Of a stretch of DNA of 64,000 nt, positions 17,316-25,980 are shown piece by piece. Position 1 is the stretch's first letter, and each line of letters begins with the position of its first letter. The translations under genes were made by a program, and so were the position numbers. The notes under the pieces are model-generated. The model was given only the letters and a program-made list of their open reading frames with translations, was not told the DNA's origin and did no database searches. The DNA comes from Anaerotruncus colihominis. Lineage in GTDB: Bacteria > Bacillota > Clostridia > Oscillospirales > Ruminococcaceae. The DNA is taken from positions 18,840 to 82,839 of the forward strand of contig NZ_VIQT01000014.1 in assembly GCF_010206195.1 (NCBI RefSeq), given 5' to 3'.

Positions 17316-18224
17316 CTATACCTTCAGATACCTGTTTACAAAGAACATGCTCCCGAACACGCCGATACCGATGCCGCCGCCCGCGAACCACGCGAACATT
17401 TTCAGGGCGACGTCCTCAAACGCAAGCGTGCTGCCAATCACGCTGCGGATCAGCGTCGCGGGGCTGTCCGCGATCGTCTGGAGGACATAGTTGTATCCGA
17501 TCCACAGCAGTCCGAACGCAATCAACGCCGACAGAAGCCCGAGCAAAAAGCCCTCCACAAAAAAGGGCAGGCGGATAAATGAATCTGTCGCGCCGACGTA
17601 TTTCATTATATTGATTTCCTTGCGGCGGTTAAAAACCGTCACCTTGATCGTATTTGCGATGATCACAAGCGATACAACGATCAGAATCGCGACGATGAAC
17701 AGGCCGCTCACCGATACGGCGCGTTTGATACTGGTAAACGCCTCCGCCACAGAATCGGGAGCAAGGATTTTATCGATGCCTTCGATCTCCTCAATCTGCA
17801 TGACGGTGCCCGTTAATAGCGACAGGTCCTTAATATTGACGCGGTAGGAATTAAACAAAGGGTTCTGATCGCCTTCAAGCCCGGATATCAGGGAGGCCAG
17901 TTCCTGGGACTGCGCCTTCTGCTCCTCGAGCAGCTCGTCCTTTGAAACATACGTCTTGTTATAAATATTGTCGATCATATCAAGCTGCGCGCCGATATCC
18001 TCGATCCGCGCCTCATCGAGGTCGTCGCTGAGGATGATATCGACCTCATTTTGCTGTTCAGCATAGCCGACGATTTGATTGACGTTCATTGAAAACAAAA
18101 GCGAGCTTCCGATCAGCAGCATACACGCCACCAGCGTGCCGATCGAAGCAAATGACATCAGCCTGTTTGCATAGACGCTTTTTGCACCTTCCTTGATGAG
18201 GTACCCGAAACTGCTTCCCCTCAT
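17316..18224 (-). CDS. ftsX: Cell division protein FtsX
   Basis: FtsX is the membrane subunit of the FtsEX complex, which transmits ATP-driven movement to peptidoglycan hydrolases. The 302-residue product has a first membrane helix (about residues 22-44), a large extracytoplasmic loop (45-170, hydrolase contact) and three further helices, with the family block VFNRRKEINIMKYVGATDSF. The ATG overlaps the ftsE stop by 4 bases. Confidence 0.95.
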   Translation of the reverse strand: MRGSSFGYLIKEGAKSVYANRLMSFASIGTLVACMLLIGSSLLFSMNVNQIVGYAEQQNEVDIILSDDLDEARIEDIGAQLDMIDNIYNKTYVSKDELLEEQKAQSQELASLISGLEGDQNPLFNSYRVNIKDLSLLTGTVMQIEEIEGIDKILAPDSVAEAFTSIKRAVSVSGLFIVAILIVVSLVIIANTIKVTVFNRRKEINIMKYVGATDSFIRLPFFVEGFLLGLLSALIAFGLLWIGYNYVLQTIADSPATLIRSVIGSTLAFEDVALKMFAWFAGGGIGIGVFGSMFFVNRYLKV

Positions 18225-18907
18225 TCGACGTAGTACCCCCTGTTCCTGTCGTCCGAAATGACGGTCCCTTCATCGATGGTGATGACGCGGTGGTCAAATT
18301 CGTTGACAAGCGTGTGCTCATGCGTCACCATAACAATGGTGGTGCCGCACTTGTTGATCTCACTGAGCAAATCGACAATCTCGAAGGAAAGGTCCGGATC
18401 GATATTGCCGGTCGGCTCATCCGCGATGATCAGCGGAGGATTATTGACAAGCGCACGCGCAAGCGCGACGCGCTGCTGCTCGCCGCCGGAAAGATGTTCC
18501 GGCAGGCTCTTTGCCTTGTGAGAAAGGCCAACCAGACCCAATATGTAGGGAACACGGCTGCGGATCTCCTTGCCGGAGACGTTTGTCACCCGCAGCGCAA
18601 AGGCAACGTTGTCATAGACATTCATAGTCGGGATCAGCCTGAAATCCTGGAATACAACGCCAAGCGTCCTGCGGTAATACGGCACCTTGCGCCGCTTCAT
18701 GCGCACAAGGTTCTGGCCGTTGACGTAAACCTCGCCGGATGACGGCTTTTCCTCACGCATCATCAGCTTGATAAACGTGCTTTTCCCTGCGCCCGACGGG
18801 CCGACAACGAATACAAACTCCCCTCTGTCAACGCTCAGACTAAAATTGTTGAGCGCATGCGTCCCCGTGTTTTTATATACCTTGGAGACATTGACAAACT
18901 CGATCAC
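18221..18907 (-). CDS. ftsE: Cell division ATP-binding protein FtsE
   Basis: This 228-residue ABC ATPase has Walker A GPSGAGKST (residues 36-44), the signature LSGGEQQR, Walker B IIADEPTGN and the switch His in MVTHEH. RRTLGVVFQDFRLIP and YDNVAFALRVT are typical of FtsE. The start is GTG at 18907 after AAAGGCGGT. It heads the four-gene ftsE-ftsX-M23-ctpA operon and powers FtsX at the division site or the sporulation septum. Confidence 0.95.
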   Translation of the reverse strand: MIEFVNVSKVYKNTGTHALNNFSLSVDRGEFVFVVGPSGAGKSTFIKLMMREEKPSSGEVYVNGQNLVRMKRRKVPYYRRTLGVVFQDFRLIPTMNVYDNVAFALRVTNVSGKEIRSRVPYILGLVGLSHKAKSLPEHLSGGEQQRVALARALVNNPPLIIADEPTGNIDPDLSFEIVDLLSEINKCGTTIVMVTHEHTLVNEFDHRVITIDEGTVISDDRNRGYYVE

Positions 18908-18925
18908 TGGTACACCGCCTTTGAA

Positions 18926-18949
18926 AAAGCCTGTTTCGGGACAGGCTCT
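18926..18949 (-). terminator. Terminator after the CdaR-like gene
   Basis: The minus-strand stem AGCCTGT / ACAGGCT is followed by TTTTC between the CdaR-like stop (18966) and ftsE. Confidence 0.6.
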
Positions 18950-18965
18950 GTTTGTGCGCGCCCGA

Positions 18966-20051
18966 TCAATATTTAACCGGATTCGCCGTCAGGTATTTTT
19001 TGACCATCAGCGCGACCTTGAAAATAATCGCATGATCAAATTCACGCAGATCCAGCCCAGTCAGCTTTTTGATCTTCTCCAGGCGGTAGACGAGCGTATT
19101 TCTGTGGACAAACAGCTTTCGCGACGTCTCGGAAACGTTCAGGTTGTTTTCAAAAAACTTCTGGATCGTGAACAGCGTCTCATGGTCAAGGCTCTCGATC
19201 GAGCCTTTGCGGAACACCTCGCGCAGGAACATATCGCACAGCGTCGTCGGAAGCTGGTAAATCAGACGCGCGATCCCCAGGTTGTCGTAGCTGACAATCG
19301 CCTTTTCCGTGTCGAATACCTTGCCGACCTCCAGAGCGATCTGCGCCTCCTTGAAGCTGTGCGCCAGATCCTTTACGCCGACAACCGACGTGCCGATGCC
19401 AACGACAACCTTTGTGTAAAACTCGCTGCCGAGCGTGTCGACAATTGAACGCGCCAGCTTTTCAAGATCCTTGCTCTCAATGCCCGGCTTTGTCTCCTTA
19501 ACGAGTACGATGTCGCTTTCCGAGATGTTAAAGACAAAGTCCTTCTGTTTATCCGGAAACAGGTTCTGAATAACGTCGAAAGCGGAGATATCGTTTGACG
19601 CCACAATGCGGATTAACAGCACGACACGCGTCGCATCCGTGTTGAAGTGCAGCTCGCGCGCCTTGACATAGATGTCCCCCGGCAAAATATTGTCGAGGAT
19701 GACGTTCTTGATGAAATTGTTGCGGTCATATTTTTCGTCGTAATACTGCTTGATCGACGAAAGCGAGATTGCAAGCAGGTTGCAGTATTTTGCGGCAGGC
19801 TCGTCAACGCCTTCGACAAATACGGCAAACTCCGGTTTCATTTTGCTGCCAAATGGCTTATACGTATAGCCGTCGCGGACAAATACCTCGTTCGCGTCAC
19901 CGGCGTCGAGCGTAAAAAAGTCGCTTGTCTCGCCGATTTTGGTCAGATCGCTGCACGAAATGATCGTTGCGCTGTCGTCCACAACGCCGATCACACGGTC
20001 GATACAATCGCGCATCTGGTGAACGATCCCCTGAAAAAGCCTGTTTGACAC
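18966..20051 (-). CDS. CdaR/PucR-family helix-turn-helix regulator
   Basis: The 361-residue protein has an N-terminal sensory segment (IVHQMRDCIDRVIGVVDDSA), a central GGDEF-like CdaR domain (about residues 140-260) and a C-terminal PucR-type helix-turn-helix (NVSETSRKLFVHRNTLVYRL, about residues 315-334). The start is GTG at 20051, preceded by AGAGGGG; the longer frame to 20168 crosses the promoter region. Family members regulate sugar-acid or purine use, but no such genes are nearby and it is followed by its own terminator. Its target is unknown. Confidence 0.87.
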   Translation of the reverse strand: MSNRLFQGIVHQMRDCIDRVIGVVDDSATIISCSDLTKIGETSDFFTLDAGDANEVFVRDGYTYKPFGSKMKPEFAVFVEGVDEPAAKYCNLLAISLSSIKQYYDEKYDRNNFIKNVILDNILPGDIYVKARELHFNTDATRVVLLIRIVASNDISAFDVIQNLFPDKQKDFVFNISESDIVLVKETKPGIESKDLEKLARSIVDTLGSEFYTKVVVGIGTSVVGVKDLAHSFKEAQIALEVGKVFDTEKAIVSYDNLGIARLIYQLPTTLCDMFLREVFRKGSIESLDHETLFTIQKFFENNLNVSETSRKLFVHRNTLVYRLEKIKKLTGLDLREFDHAIIFKVALMVKKYLTANPVKY

Positions 20052-20390
20052 TTCAATCCCCTCTTTACTTGTAATTCGGTGGTCTTGCCAAACGAAAAAG
20101 CGGGTTCTTCCCTGCTGGCAGCGCACAGATCCCACATCGCGAATATCCTTAAAAGCCAGTGGAATCATGTGGATTTTGAATGATTACAAGCCATCACGAG
20201 TATTTTACAACAAATTTGTATATTTTGCAACACAAATTCTTTTACTTGTTGTGGAAAAATGATTATTTTTTTCCACAGCGGTTTCAATATAGGGCGCCAA
20301 ACTGGTTTTTGGCCTATCATACTACAATTTCAGAAAAAAATTGTGACCAAACTTTGTCGCTTTTTTGAACAGCTTGTCCCCCCCGTGCGG
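20052..20390 (-). promoter_or_regulatory. Promoter region of the CdaR-like gene
   Basis: An AT-rich stretch without genes. A minus-strand promoter TTGCAA (20230-20225), 17-base spacer, TAAAAT (20207-20202) fits the regulator gene. Upstream of it, the inverted repeat TGTGGAAAAA (20250-20259) / TTTTTCCACA (20268-20277) is a possible operator. Confidence 0.6.
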
Positions 20391-21119
20391 TCACGCGCCG
20401 GCCAAGGCGATCTGCGCCACCTCCGCCGCGCTCAGCTCGCGGCACTCTCCCGGCCCGAGCGCGGCATCGAGCGAAAGTCCACCGATCCGGTCGCGCCGCA
20501 GCGCCAGCACATGCGCGCCGCATGCTGCAAACATGCGCTTGATTTGATGATACATCCCCTGCCGGATTACGACGCGCGCCGTATCCGGCGTATCCAGCGC
20601 GCACAGCTCGGCCGGCATACATACAGCGCCGCCGAGCTGCACGCCAAAGGCGAACGCCTCGATCATCTGCGGTGTAACCGGCGCGTCCAGCCGCACGGTA
20701 TAGGTTTTCGGCACATGGCTTTTCGGCGCAAGGATGCGGTGCGCGAACGCCCCGTCATCCGTAATGAGCACAAACCCTTCCGTATCCTTATCCAGGCGTC
20801 CGGCCGGGAACAACCCGCGGCGCATCAGGCTGTCTGGCACGAGATCGAGCACTGTCGGCAGCGCGGCGTCGCTCGTCGCACAGACAACGCCGCGCGGCTT
20901 GTTGAGCATGATGTAGACATGGCGCTTGAGGGCGAGCGCCCTGCCTGAAACCATCACCACATCTGTGTCAGGATCGATTTTCAGGTCGGCCTTTTTGATG
21001 GATTCGCCGTTTACAGAAATCTGCCCACGCCCGGCCAGGCGCTGCACATCGCGGCGCGAAAGGTCCGTTTGTGCCGCAATCACCTTGTCCAGACGCTCAA
21101 GCTTTTGCTTTTGGGGCAT
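20391..21119 (-). CDS. rsuA: 16S rRNA pseudouridine synthase, RsuA/RluB/E/F family
   Basis: A 242-residue pseudouridine synthase with an N-terminal S4 RNA-binding domain (about residues 6-50: ERLDKVIAAQ, SRRDVQRLAGRGQISVNG) and a catalytic domain in which Asp110 of AGRLDKDTEG is the nucleophile. The C-terminal block QGMYHQIKRMFAACG is also conserved in the family. The ATG at 21119 follows AGGAGG by 11 bases. The RsuA subfamily (position 516 of 16S rRNA) is likely, though RluB/E/F cannot be excluded from sequence alone. Confidence 0.9.
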   Translation of the reverse strand: MPQKQKLERLDKVIAAQTDLSRRDVQRLAGRGQISVNGESIKKADLKIDPDTDVVMVSGRALALKRHVYIMLNKPRGVVCATSDAALPTVLDLVPDSLMRRGLFPAGRLDKDTEGFVLITDDGAFAHRILAPKSHVPKTYTVRLDAPVTPQMIEAFAFGVQLGGAVCMPAELCALDTPDTARVVIRQGMYHQIKRMFAACGAHVLALRRDRIGGLSLDAALGPGECRELSAAEVAQIALAGA

Positions 21120-21219
21120 TGTCGTTTGACCCTCCTGTTCCGGCCGCATTCAGCCAAAGAAATGACCGGCAGCCAAGGCATATCTTCTCCAGCAGGCGCA
21201 CGCATAGATGTAGATTTTT

Positions 21220-21248
21220 ATTGTAGCATAAGCGTTCTGCACATGCAA
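21220..21248 (-). promoter_or_regulatory. Promoter of rsuA
   Basis: On the minus strand, TTGCAT (21248-21243), a 17-base spacer and TACAAT (21225-21220) with an extended TG, about 100 bases before the start codon. Confidence 0.65.
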
Positions 21249-21336
21249 GCGCGCGCTTTCTGCGGTCCTTTTCAGCCAGCGCCGGCGGGAAAATTTCCTC
21301 CTGTGCGGGCCGGCAGCCGCATTGTGAACGATTCCA

Positions 21337-22317
21337 TAATGTGGTATAATAACCGCAAAGCGGTTATTATACCACATTATGGCCAGGGCGATACGCGGGC
21401 GCAGCCCGCTGCCCCCTGATGGCCAATTATACCATGCCGCTTCGCGGACATGGTATAATAACCGCAGAGCGGTTATTATACCGGGTTATGGCCAGGGCGA
21501 TACGCGGGCGCAGCCCGCTGCCGCCCCAATGGCCAATTATACCATGCCGCTTCGCAGACATGGTATAATAACCGCAAAGCGGTTATTATACCGGGTTATG
21601 GCCAGGGCGATACGCGGGCGCAGCCCGCTGCCGCCCTGATGGCCAATTATACCATGCCGCTTCGCGGACATGGTATAATAACCGCAAAGCGGTTATTATA
21701 CCGGGTTATGGCCAGGGCGATACGCGGGCGCGGCCCGCCGCCGCCCCAATGGCCAATTATACCATGCCGCTTCGCGGACATGGTATAATAACCGCAAAGC
21801 GGTTATTATACCGGGTTATGGCCAGGGCGATACGCGGGCGCAGCCCGCTGCCGCCCTGATGGCCAATTATACCATGCCGCTTCGCGGACATGGTATAATA
21901 ACCGCAGAGCGGTTATTATACCGGGTCATGCCCAACGGCTCGCCGCTTTACGCGGCAACCGCCTTCTGATGGGCAATTATACCATGCCGCTTCGCGGACA
22001 TGGTATAATAACCTCAGAGCGGTTATTATACGTTTTATGGCCAGGGCGATACGCGGGCGCGGCCCGCTGCCGCCCCAATGGCCAATTATACCATGCCGCT
22101 TCGCGGACATGGTATAATAACCGCAAAGCGGTTATTATACCAGATTATGGCCAGGGCGATACGCGGGCGCGGCCCGCTGCCGCCCCAATGGCCAATTATA
22201 CCATGCCGCTTCGCGGACATGGTATAATATGCGCAGTGCAAACGGCAAAGCAGCGGACTGCGCATGTTACACCACAGCTAAAACCGGCAAAGCCGGTTTT
22301 GCTGCTGTGGTATAATA
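21337..22317. repeat. Tandem array of about 110-bp palindromic units carrying TGGTATAAT
   Basis: About eight units start near 21381, 21490, 21600, 21710, 21820, 21930, 22039 and 22149. Each unit has three parts. Hairpin B has arms GGTATAATAACCGC / GCGGTTATTATACC and a 3-base loop. A GC-rich spacer hairpin is framed by TGGCCA, with an inner GCGGGC / GCCCGC stem. Hairpin A has arms ATTATACCATG / CATGGTATAAT. The GGTATAAT segment is shared by hairpins A and B, so only one can form at a time. The unit near 21930 has a different spacer (GCCCAACGGC-type). The last 100 bases (22223-22317) are a diverged end piece. Every unit presents the extended -10 sequence TGGTATAAT. No protein gene is convincing here. 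Confidence 0.93.
22308..22316 (+). promoter_or_regulatory. Extended -10 at the end of the repeat array
   Basis: TGGTATAAT at 22308-22316, the right arm of the last hairpin, lies 40 bases before the start of the gene at 22357. It has the consensus extended -10 form and no good -35, so the repeat may supply this gene's promoter. Confidence 0.5.
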
Positions 22318-22356
22318 GAGCCGGCGAATCGGAATATGTGACAGAAGGTGACTGGG

Positions 22357-22818
22357 ATGCTGACAAAACCTCGTCATGGCTGGACAGATTTCAGCCTTGA
22401 AGGTACTTCCACCTATGGGTTGAGCTATCTTGATGATATCGCTTTTGAATGGATCGACCAGGCAATTCATGGATTGGAAACGATGCTTCCCTTTTGCGTC
22501 AAAGGTTTTCTTGAGCCGGACAGGCTGTTGTGCACCGTAAGTTTTTGGAATTGTCATATTGTTATTGAAGACGATGAAAGAGAGCCATTGAAAAAAGGAA
22601 CCATCATAAATGAGTATTCCCATACCAGCATGATTCATTTTTGTAAGTATTTGTATAGTGATATCATCTGCCATATTGATGAGTGGGCTTCATTTGTGGA
22701 TTATCGCAAGGCTGATATAGAGGAAAAGCGACGGCAGCTTCTTCAAAAACTTGAAAAACTAAAGCAGCTTATTTCTGAGTGCGAAGCATTCTTTGGCGAA
22801 GATCATTGTTTTCTATGA
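22357..22818 (+). CDS. Hypothetical cytosolic protein of AT-rich codon use
   Basis: I do not recognise the family. The 153-residue product is soluble, rich in aromatic and acidic residues (FSLEGTSTYGLSYLDD, SFWNCHIVIEDDERE), and ends in a Lys/Glu-rich coiled-coil helix (KADIEEKRRQLLQKLEKLKQ). The ATG at 22357 has AAGGTGA 6 bases upstream; a GTG at 22348 is less likely. Codon use is visibly more AT-rich than its neighbours, suggesting acquisition. It stands alone between the repeat array and its own terminator. Small proteins of this appearance are sometimes immunity-like or contact-dependent factors, but nothing here shows that. Confidence 0.65.
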   Translation: MLTKPRHGWTDFSLEGTSTYGLSYLDDIAFEWIDQAIHGLETMLPFCVKGFLEPDRLLCTVSFWNCHIVIEDDEREPLKKGTIINEYSHTSMIHFCKYLYSDIICHIDEWASFVDYRKADIEEKRRQLLQKLEKLKQLISECEAFFGEDHCFL

Positions 22819-22849
22819 TGAAACAGCTCCGATTGATTGCGCCGCAGCA

Positions 22850-22885
22850 GGCCGCCTCCCTTTTTAGGGGGCGGCCTTGTTTTTA
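22850..22885 (+). terminator. Rho-independent terminator
   Basis: The stem GGCCGCCTCCC / GGGGGCGGCC has a TTTTTA loop and is followed by TTGTTTTT, 32 bases after the hypothetical gene. Confidence 0.85.
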
Positions 22886-22894
22886 TGCGTTTAC

Positions 22895-23458
22895 TTATGC
22901 CGCATTCTGCTGTGTGACGGCTGACTGCATCCCTGTACCATTTTGCGGCGTCGTCGTGGCTACATTCTGCTGTGACACGACAAATCCATGCATAAACCCG
23001 CCAAGTTCCAGCGAACAGACATCTCCGCCGATCACCTTATCCTTATAGACCAGGATATTCGCACGCACATTGTCCGTCTGTCCGGGATAATTCGTCACGA
23101 TGTATGTATACCGTTTACAACGTTTCCCAGCATACTTTTCAAGATTGCAGCCCTGCGTTTTTTGTATGGTATTATAGTTTGTAAAGACATCGTCAAACTC
23201 TTTGGGTATCTGCACCTCAACAACCTCATCCGCTTCCGGCTCGACCTGCCAGCCGAACGACTCCAAAAAATCGACCCGCTGTTCCTCCGTTTTGGCCGCA
23301 ACCTTTGCAACCTTGACCTCGCTGTCGGCACGTACGGGGCTGCCGCGCAGCTCTGAAATCGCCGCGCGCCCCCAGACGCCGCCCACAAGCGAAAGCACAA
23401 AGACAGCCGCAGCGGCGGCGACCTGGCGTTTTGTCACACGAAATGAAATGGTAAACAT
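22895..23458 (-). CDS. DUF4830 domain protein, membrane anchored
   Basis: The 187-residue protein has an N-terminal membrane helix (about residues 11-28) and an extracytoplasmic domain with FLESFGWQVEPEADEVVEV, VQIPKEFDDVFTNYN, the KRYTYIVTNYPG block and GGDVCSLELGGFMHGF, which I associate with DUF4830. The C-terminal 25 residues are Gln/Thr/Asn-rich and disordered. The ATG at 23458 follows GGGAGG by 9 bases. Function is unknown; it is probably a surface or cell-envelope protein. Confidence 0.8.
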   Translation of the reverse strand: MFTISFRVTKRQVAAAAAVFVLSLVGGVWGRAAISELRGSPVRADSEVKVAKVAAKTEEQRVDFLESFGWQVEPEADEVVEVQIPKEFDDVFTNYNTIQKTQGCNLEKYAGKRCKRYTYIVTNYPGQTDNVRANILVYKDKVIGGDVCSLELGGFMHGFVVSQQNVATTTPQNGTGMQSAVTQQNAA

Positions 23459-23548
23459 CGTTTTCTGCCTCCCCGCGCTCATTTGTTCGTTTTCATATAT
23501 ACGCGTCCATCGCATATCTTATGCGCCGCCGGGCGGGTCTGGACAAAA

Positions 23549-23576
23549 ATAGGGCCGCCCCACGGGGCGGCCCTTG
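23549..23576 (-). terminator. Terminator after the EF-G-like gene
   Basis: The stem GGGCCGCCCC / GGGGCGGCCC is followed on the minus strand by TATTTTTG, just after the stop at 23588. Confidence 0.85.
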
Positions 23577-23587
23577 TGTATAAACGA

Positions 23588-25666
23588 TTATGCTTCTTCC
23601 TCGTTCATCTTCTTTGCTTCTTCAATAACAGCAGCTTCAAGCTGGCTGGGCAGCAGCTCATAACGCTCAAATTTCAGGGTAAAGCTGCCGCGTCCCTGTG
23701 TTGTCGAGCGCAGGACCGTAGCAAAATCCCCCATTTCGCTCATAGGCACCTCGCCCTCGATGACCTGCATCCCTTCCTCATCCGGGTTCATGCCGAGTAC
23801 GCGGCCGCGGCGCTTATTCAGCTCGCTGATGATATCACCGGTGTTCGAATCCGGCACATAAACTTTGAGGTTTCCGATCGGTTCAAGCAGCGCGGGCGAC
23901 GCCTGCGGCATCGCAGCCTTATATGCGAGCGATGCGGCCGTCTTAAACGCCATTTCCGACGAATCAACCGGGTGGTACGAACCGTCGACGAGCACCGCTT
24001 TCAGGCCGACCATTGGATATCCCGCCAGGATACCATGTTTAACGCAATCCTGGAGGCCCTTTTCAACCGCCGGGAAGAAGTTTTTCGGCACGGAGCCGCC
24101 GAATACGTTCTCCTCGAACAGCAACCCTTCACCGTCATACGGCGAGAACTCGATCCACACGTCGCCATACTGGCCGTGGCCACCCGACTGCTTCTTATGC
24201 TTGCCCTGCACCTTGACCGGCTTGCGGATCGTCTCACGGTAAGCGACGCGCGGCTTGGTCAGCCCGATATCGACGCCGAACTTGGATTTCAGCTTCGAAA
24301 CGATTACATCCAGATGCTGCTCGCCAAGGCCGGAAATCACCTGCTGGTGCGTCTCAGCGTTCTGCTCAAAACCGATCGACGGGTCCTCCTCGATCAGCCG
24401 CTGCATCCCCTGAGCGACCTTGCCCTCGTCGCCTTTGTTCTTGACCTTGACGGCCATCGACAGACACGGCTCCGGGAACTGGACGCGCTCGAACGAAACG
24501 ACCTTCTTCGGATCGCACAGCGTATCGCCTGTGACGGCGCCCGACAGCTTTGTGACGGCGCCGATGTCGCCGGCTGTGATAAACGCGGTGTCCTCCTGCT
24601 TTTTACCAGTCATGTAAATCAGCTTTCCAAGGCGCTCCTGCTCGCCGGTGCGCGAGTTCACAGGCGTCACCTCGCCCGACAGCTTTCCGGAAACGACCTT
24701 GAAGTAGCTCAGCTTGCCGACAAACGGATCGGCGACGGTCTTAAAGATATACGCGGCGAGCGGCGCCTCGTCAGTGCATGCGATTTCCACCGCTTCGCCG
24801 GAGTCGTCCTTGGCCGTCTCCGACCCCGCCTCCCAGGCGGAAGGCAGGTGATCGACAAGGGAATCGAGCAGCATATCGATACCCTCGAGCGTCGCGGCCG
24901 AGCCGCACAGCACCGGCGTGATTGCACCGGTGTGCACGCCGTTGTGGATGCCCTTGATGATCTCGTCGCGTGTGAACTGCTCGCCGGAAAAGAATTTCTC
25001 AAACAGCGCCTCGTCCGTCTCGGCGACAGCCTCGCTGATCGCGCCGATCAGGCCCTCGAAGCGGTGCGCGATATCAGGCATCGCAACCTCGGCCGGCTCG
25101 CCCTTTTCATTATATTTATAGGCCTTGTTGTCAACAAGGTTGATATAGCACTGAACCTTATGATCCTCCACAACCGGGACGACGAGCGGGCAAATCGACG
25201 GGCCGAACGATGTCTTGAGATCCTCGAGCACCTTGTAGAAATCGGCGTGCTCCGCATCCATTTTGTTGACAAAAAACATCTTCGATTTGCCCATCGAGTC
25301 GGCAAGCTTATATGCCTTCTGCGCGCCGACGGTCACACCCGAACGCGCCGAAACAACGATCAGAACGCTTTCCGCCGGCCGAACGCCCTCATACATGCCA
25401 GCGGCAAAGTCGAACAGTCCCGGCGTGTCGATCAAATTGATCTTGACGCTGCCCCATGCGAACGGGGCGACCGCGCTTGAGACCGACACCTTGCGGCGGA
25501 TTTCCTCCGCGTCGAAATCACACACGGTATTGCCGTCCGCGACCTTACCCAATCTATCGGCGGCTCCGGCCTTGAACAGCAGCGCCTCCGCCAGCGAGGT
25601 CTTGCCGCTGCTGCCGTGGCCGGCAATTGCAACGTTCCGGATTTTACCTGCTAAATACTGTCTCAT
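23588..25666 (-). CDS. EF-G-like translational GTPase (paralogue with altered G3 motif)
   Basis: A 692-residue protein with the full EF-G domain layout. It has G1 AGHGSSGKT (residues 15-23), G3 DTPGLFDF (80-87), G4 NKMD (134-137), domain II near 300-390, domain IV with KKQSGGHGQYGDVWIEF and domain V with PMSEMGDFATVLRSTTQGRG. The G3 His used for GTP hydrolysis in canonical EF-G (DTPGH) is Leu84, and the RGITI switch I motif is absent. It belongs to the EF-G-II-like branch, so it is probably not the housekeeping fusA. The ATG at 25666 follows GGAG by 6 bases. It stands alone with its own promoter and terminator. Confidence 0.88.
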   Translation of the reverse strand: MRQYLAGKIRNVAIAGHGSSGKTSLAEALLFKAGAADRLGKVADGNTVCDFDAEEIRRKVSVSSAVAPFAWGSVKINLIDTPGLFDFAAGMYEGVRPAESVLIVVSARSGVTVGAQKAYKLADSMGKSKMFFVNKMDAEHADFYKVLEDLKTSFGPSICPLVVPVVEDHKVQCYINLVDNKAYKYNEKGEPAEVAMPDIAHRFEGLIGAISEAVAETDEALFEKFFSGEQFTRDEIIKGIHNGVHTGAITPVLCGSAATLEGIDMLLDSLVDHLPSAWEAGSETAKDDSGEAVEIACTDEAPLAAYIFKTVADPFVGKLSYFKVVSGKLSGEVTPVNSRTGEQERLGKLIYMTGKKQEDTAFITAGDIGAVTKLSGAVTGDTLCDPKKVVSFERVQFPEPCLSMAVKVKNKGDEGKVAQGMQRLIEEDPSIGFEQNAETHQQVISGLGEQHLDVIVSKLKSKFGVDIGLTKPRVAYRETIRKPVKVQGKHKKQSGGHGQYGDVWIEFSPYDGEGLLFEENVFGGSVPKNFFPAVEKGLQDCVKHGILAGYPMVGLKAVLVDGSYHPVDSSEMAFKTAASLAYKAAMPQASPALLEPIGNLKVYVPDSNTGDIISELNKRRGRVLGMNPDEEGMQVIEGEVPMSEMGDFATVLRSTTQGRGSFTLKFERYELLPSQLEAAVIEEAKKMNEEEA

Positions 25667-25980
25667 ACCTTGCTCCATTCCGCCGCTTCGCACCGGCAAA
25701 AAATATAATGAACGCGCCGCCCCGCCGCGCGAAGGGACAGGCGGGAGCTTCTGAATAGGATGATCCTCAACTGCAACGCATTCGTCATAATCGCCAAGAG
25801 ACGACCTTTCGCCCCCACAGCATTATATTAATATTATATAATCTATTGAAAAACTTCGCAAGGGATTCCTGTCTACATGCGCTGTATAAATAATCTTTGC
25901 TAATTTGTATGTATTGCACAACAGATGCTTTAAAAAAGGAGCCGGTTTTGCAATTTGCAAAACCGGCTCCTTTTTTTGCA
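25667..25980 (-). promoter_or_regulatory. EF-G-like gene promoter region and upstream terminator
   Basis: The minus-strand promoter TTGCGA (25861-25856), 17-base spacer, TATAAT (25838-25833) serves the EF-G-like gene. The stretch 25937-25979 holds the terminator of the upstream pseudo-ATPase gene. No gene is seen. Confidence 0.7.
25937..25979. terminator. Strong terminator after the P-type ATPase-like gene
   Basis: Perfect arms GGAGCCGGTTTTGCA / TGCAAAACCGGCTCC are flanked by A and T runs on both sides; the gene at 25981 ends right beside it. Confidence 0.92.

Noticed and set aside
21337..22317. CRISPR array
   Set aside because: Units are 110 bp with repeated, palindromic spacers rather than unique spacers, and no cas gene is nearby.
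21379..22400. Open frames through the repeat array as protein genes
   Set aside because: They translate the repeat unit in tandem, have no ribosome sites and no plausible protein features.
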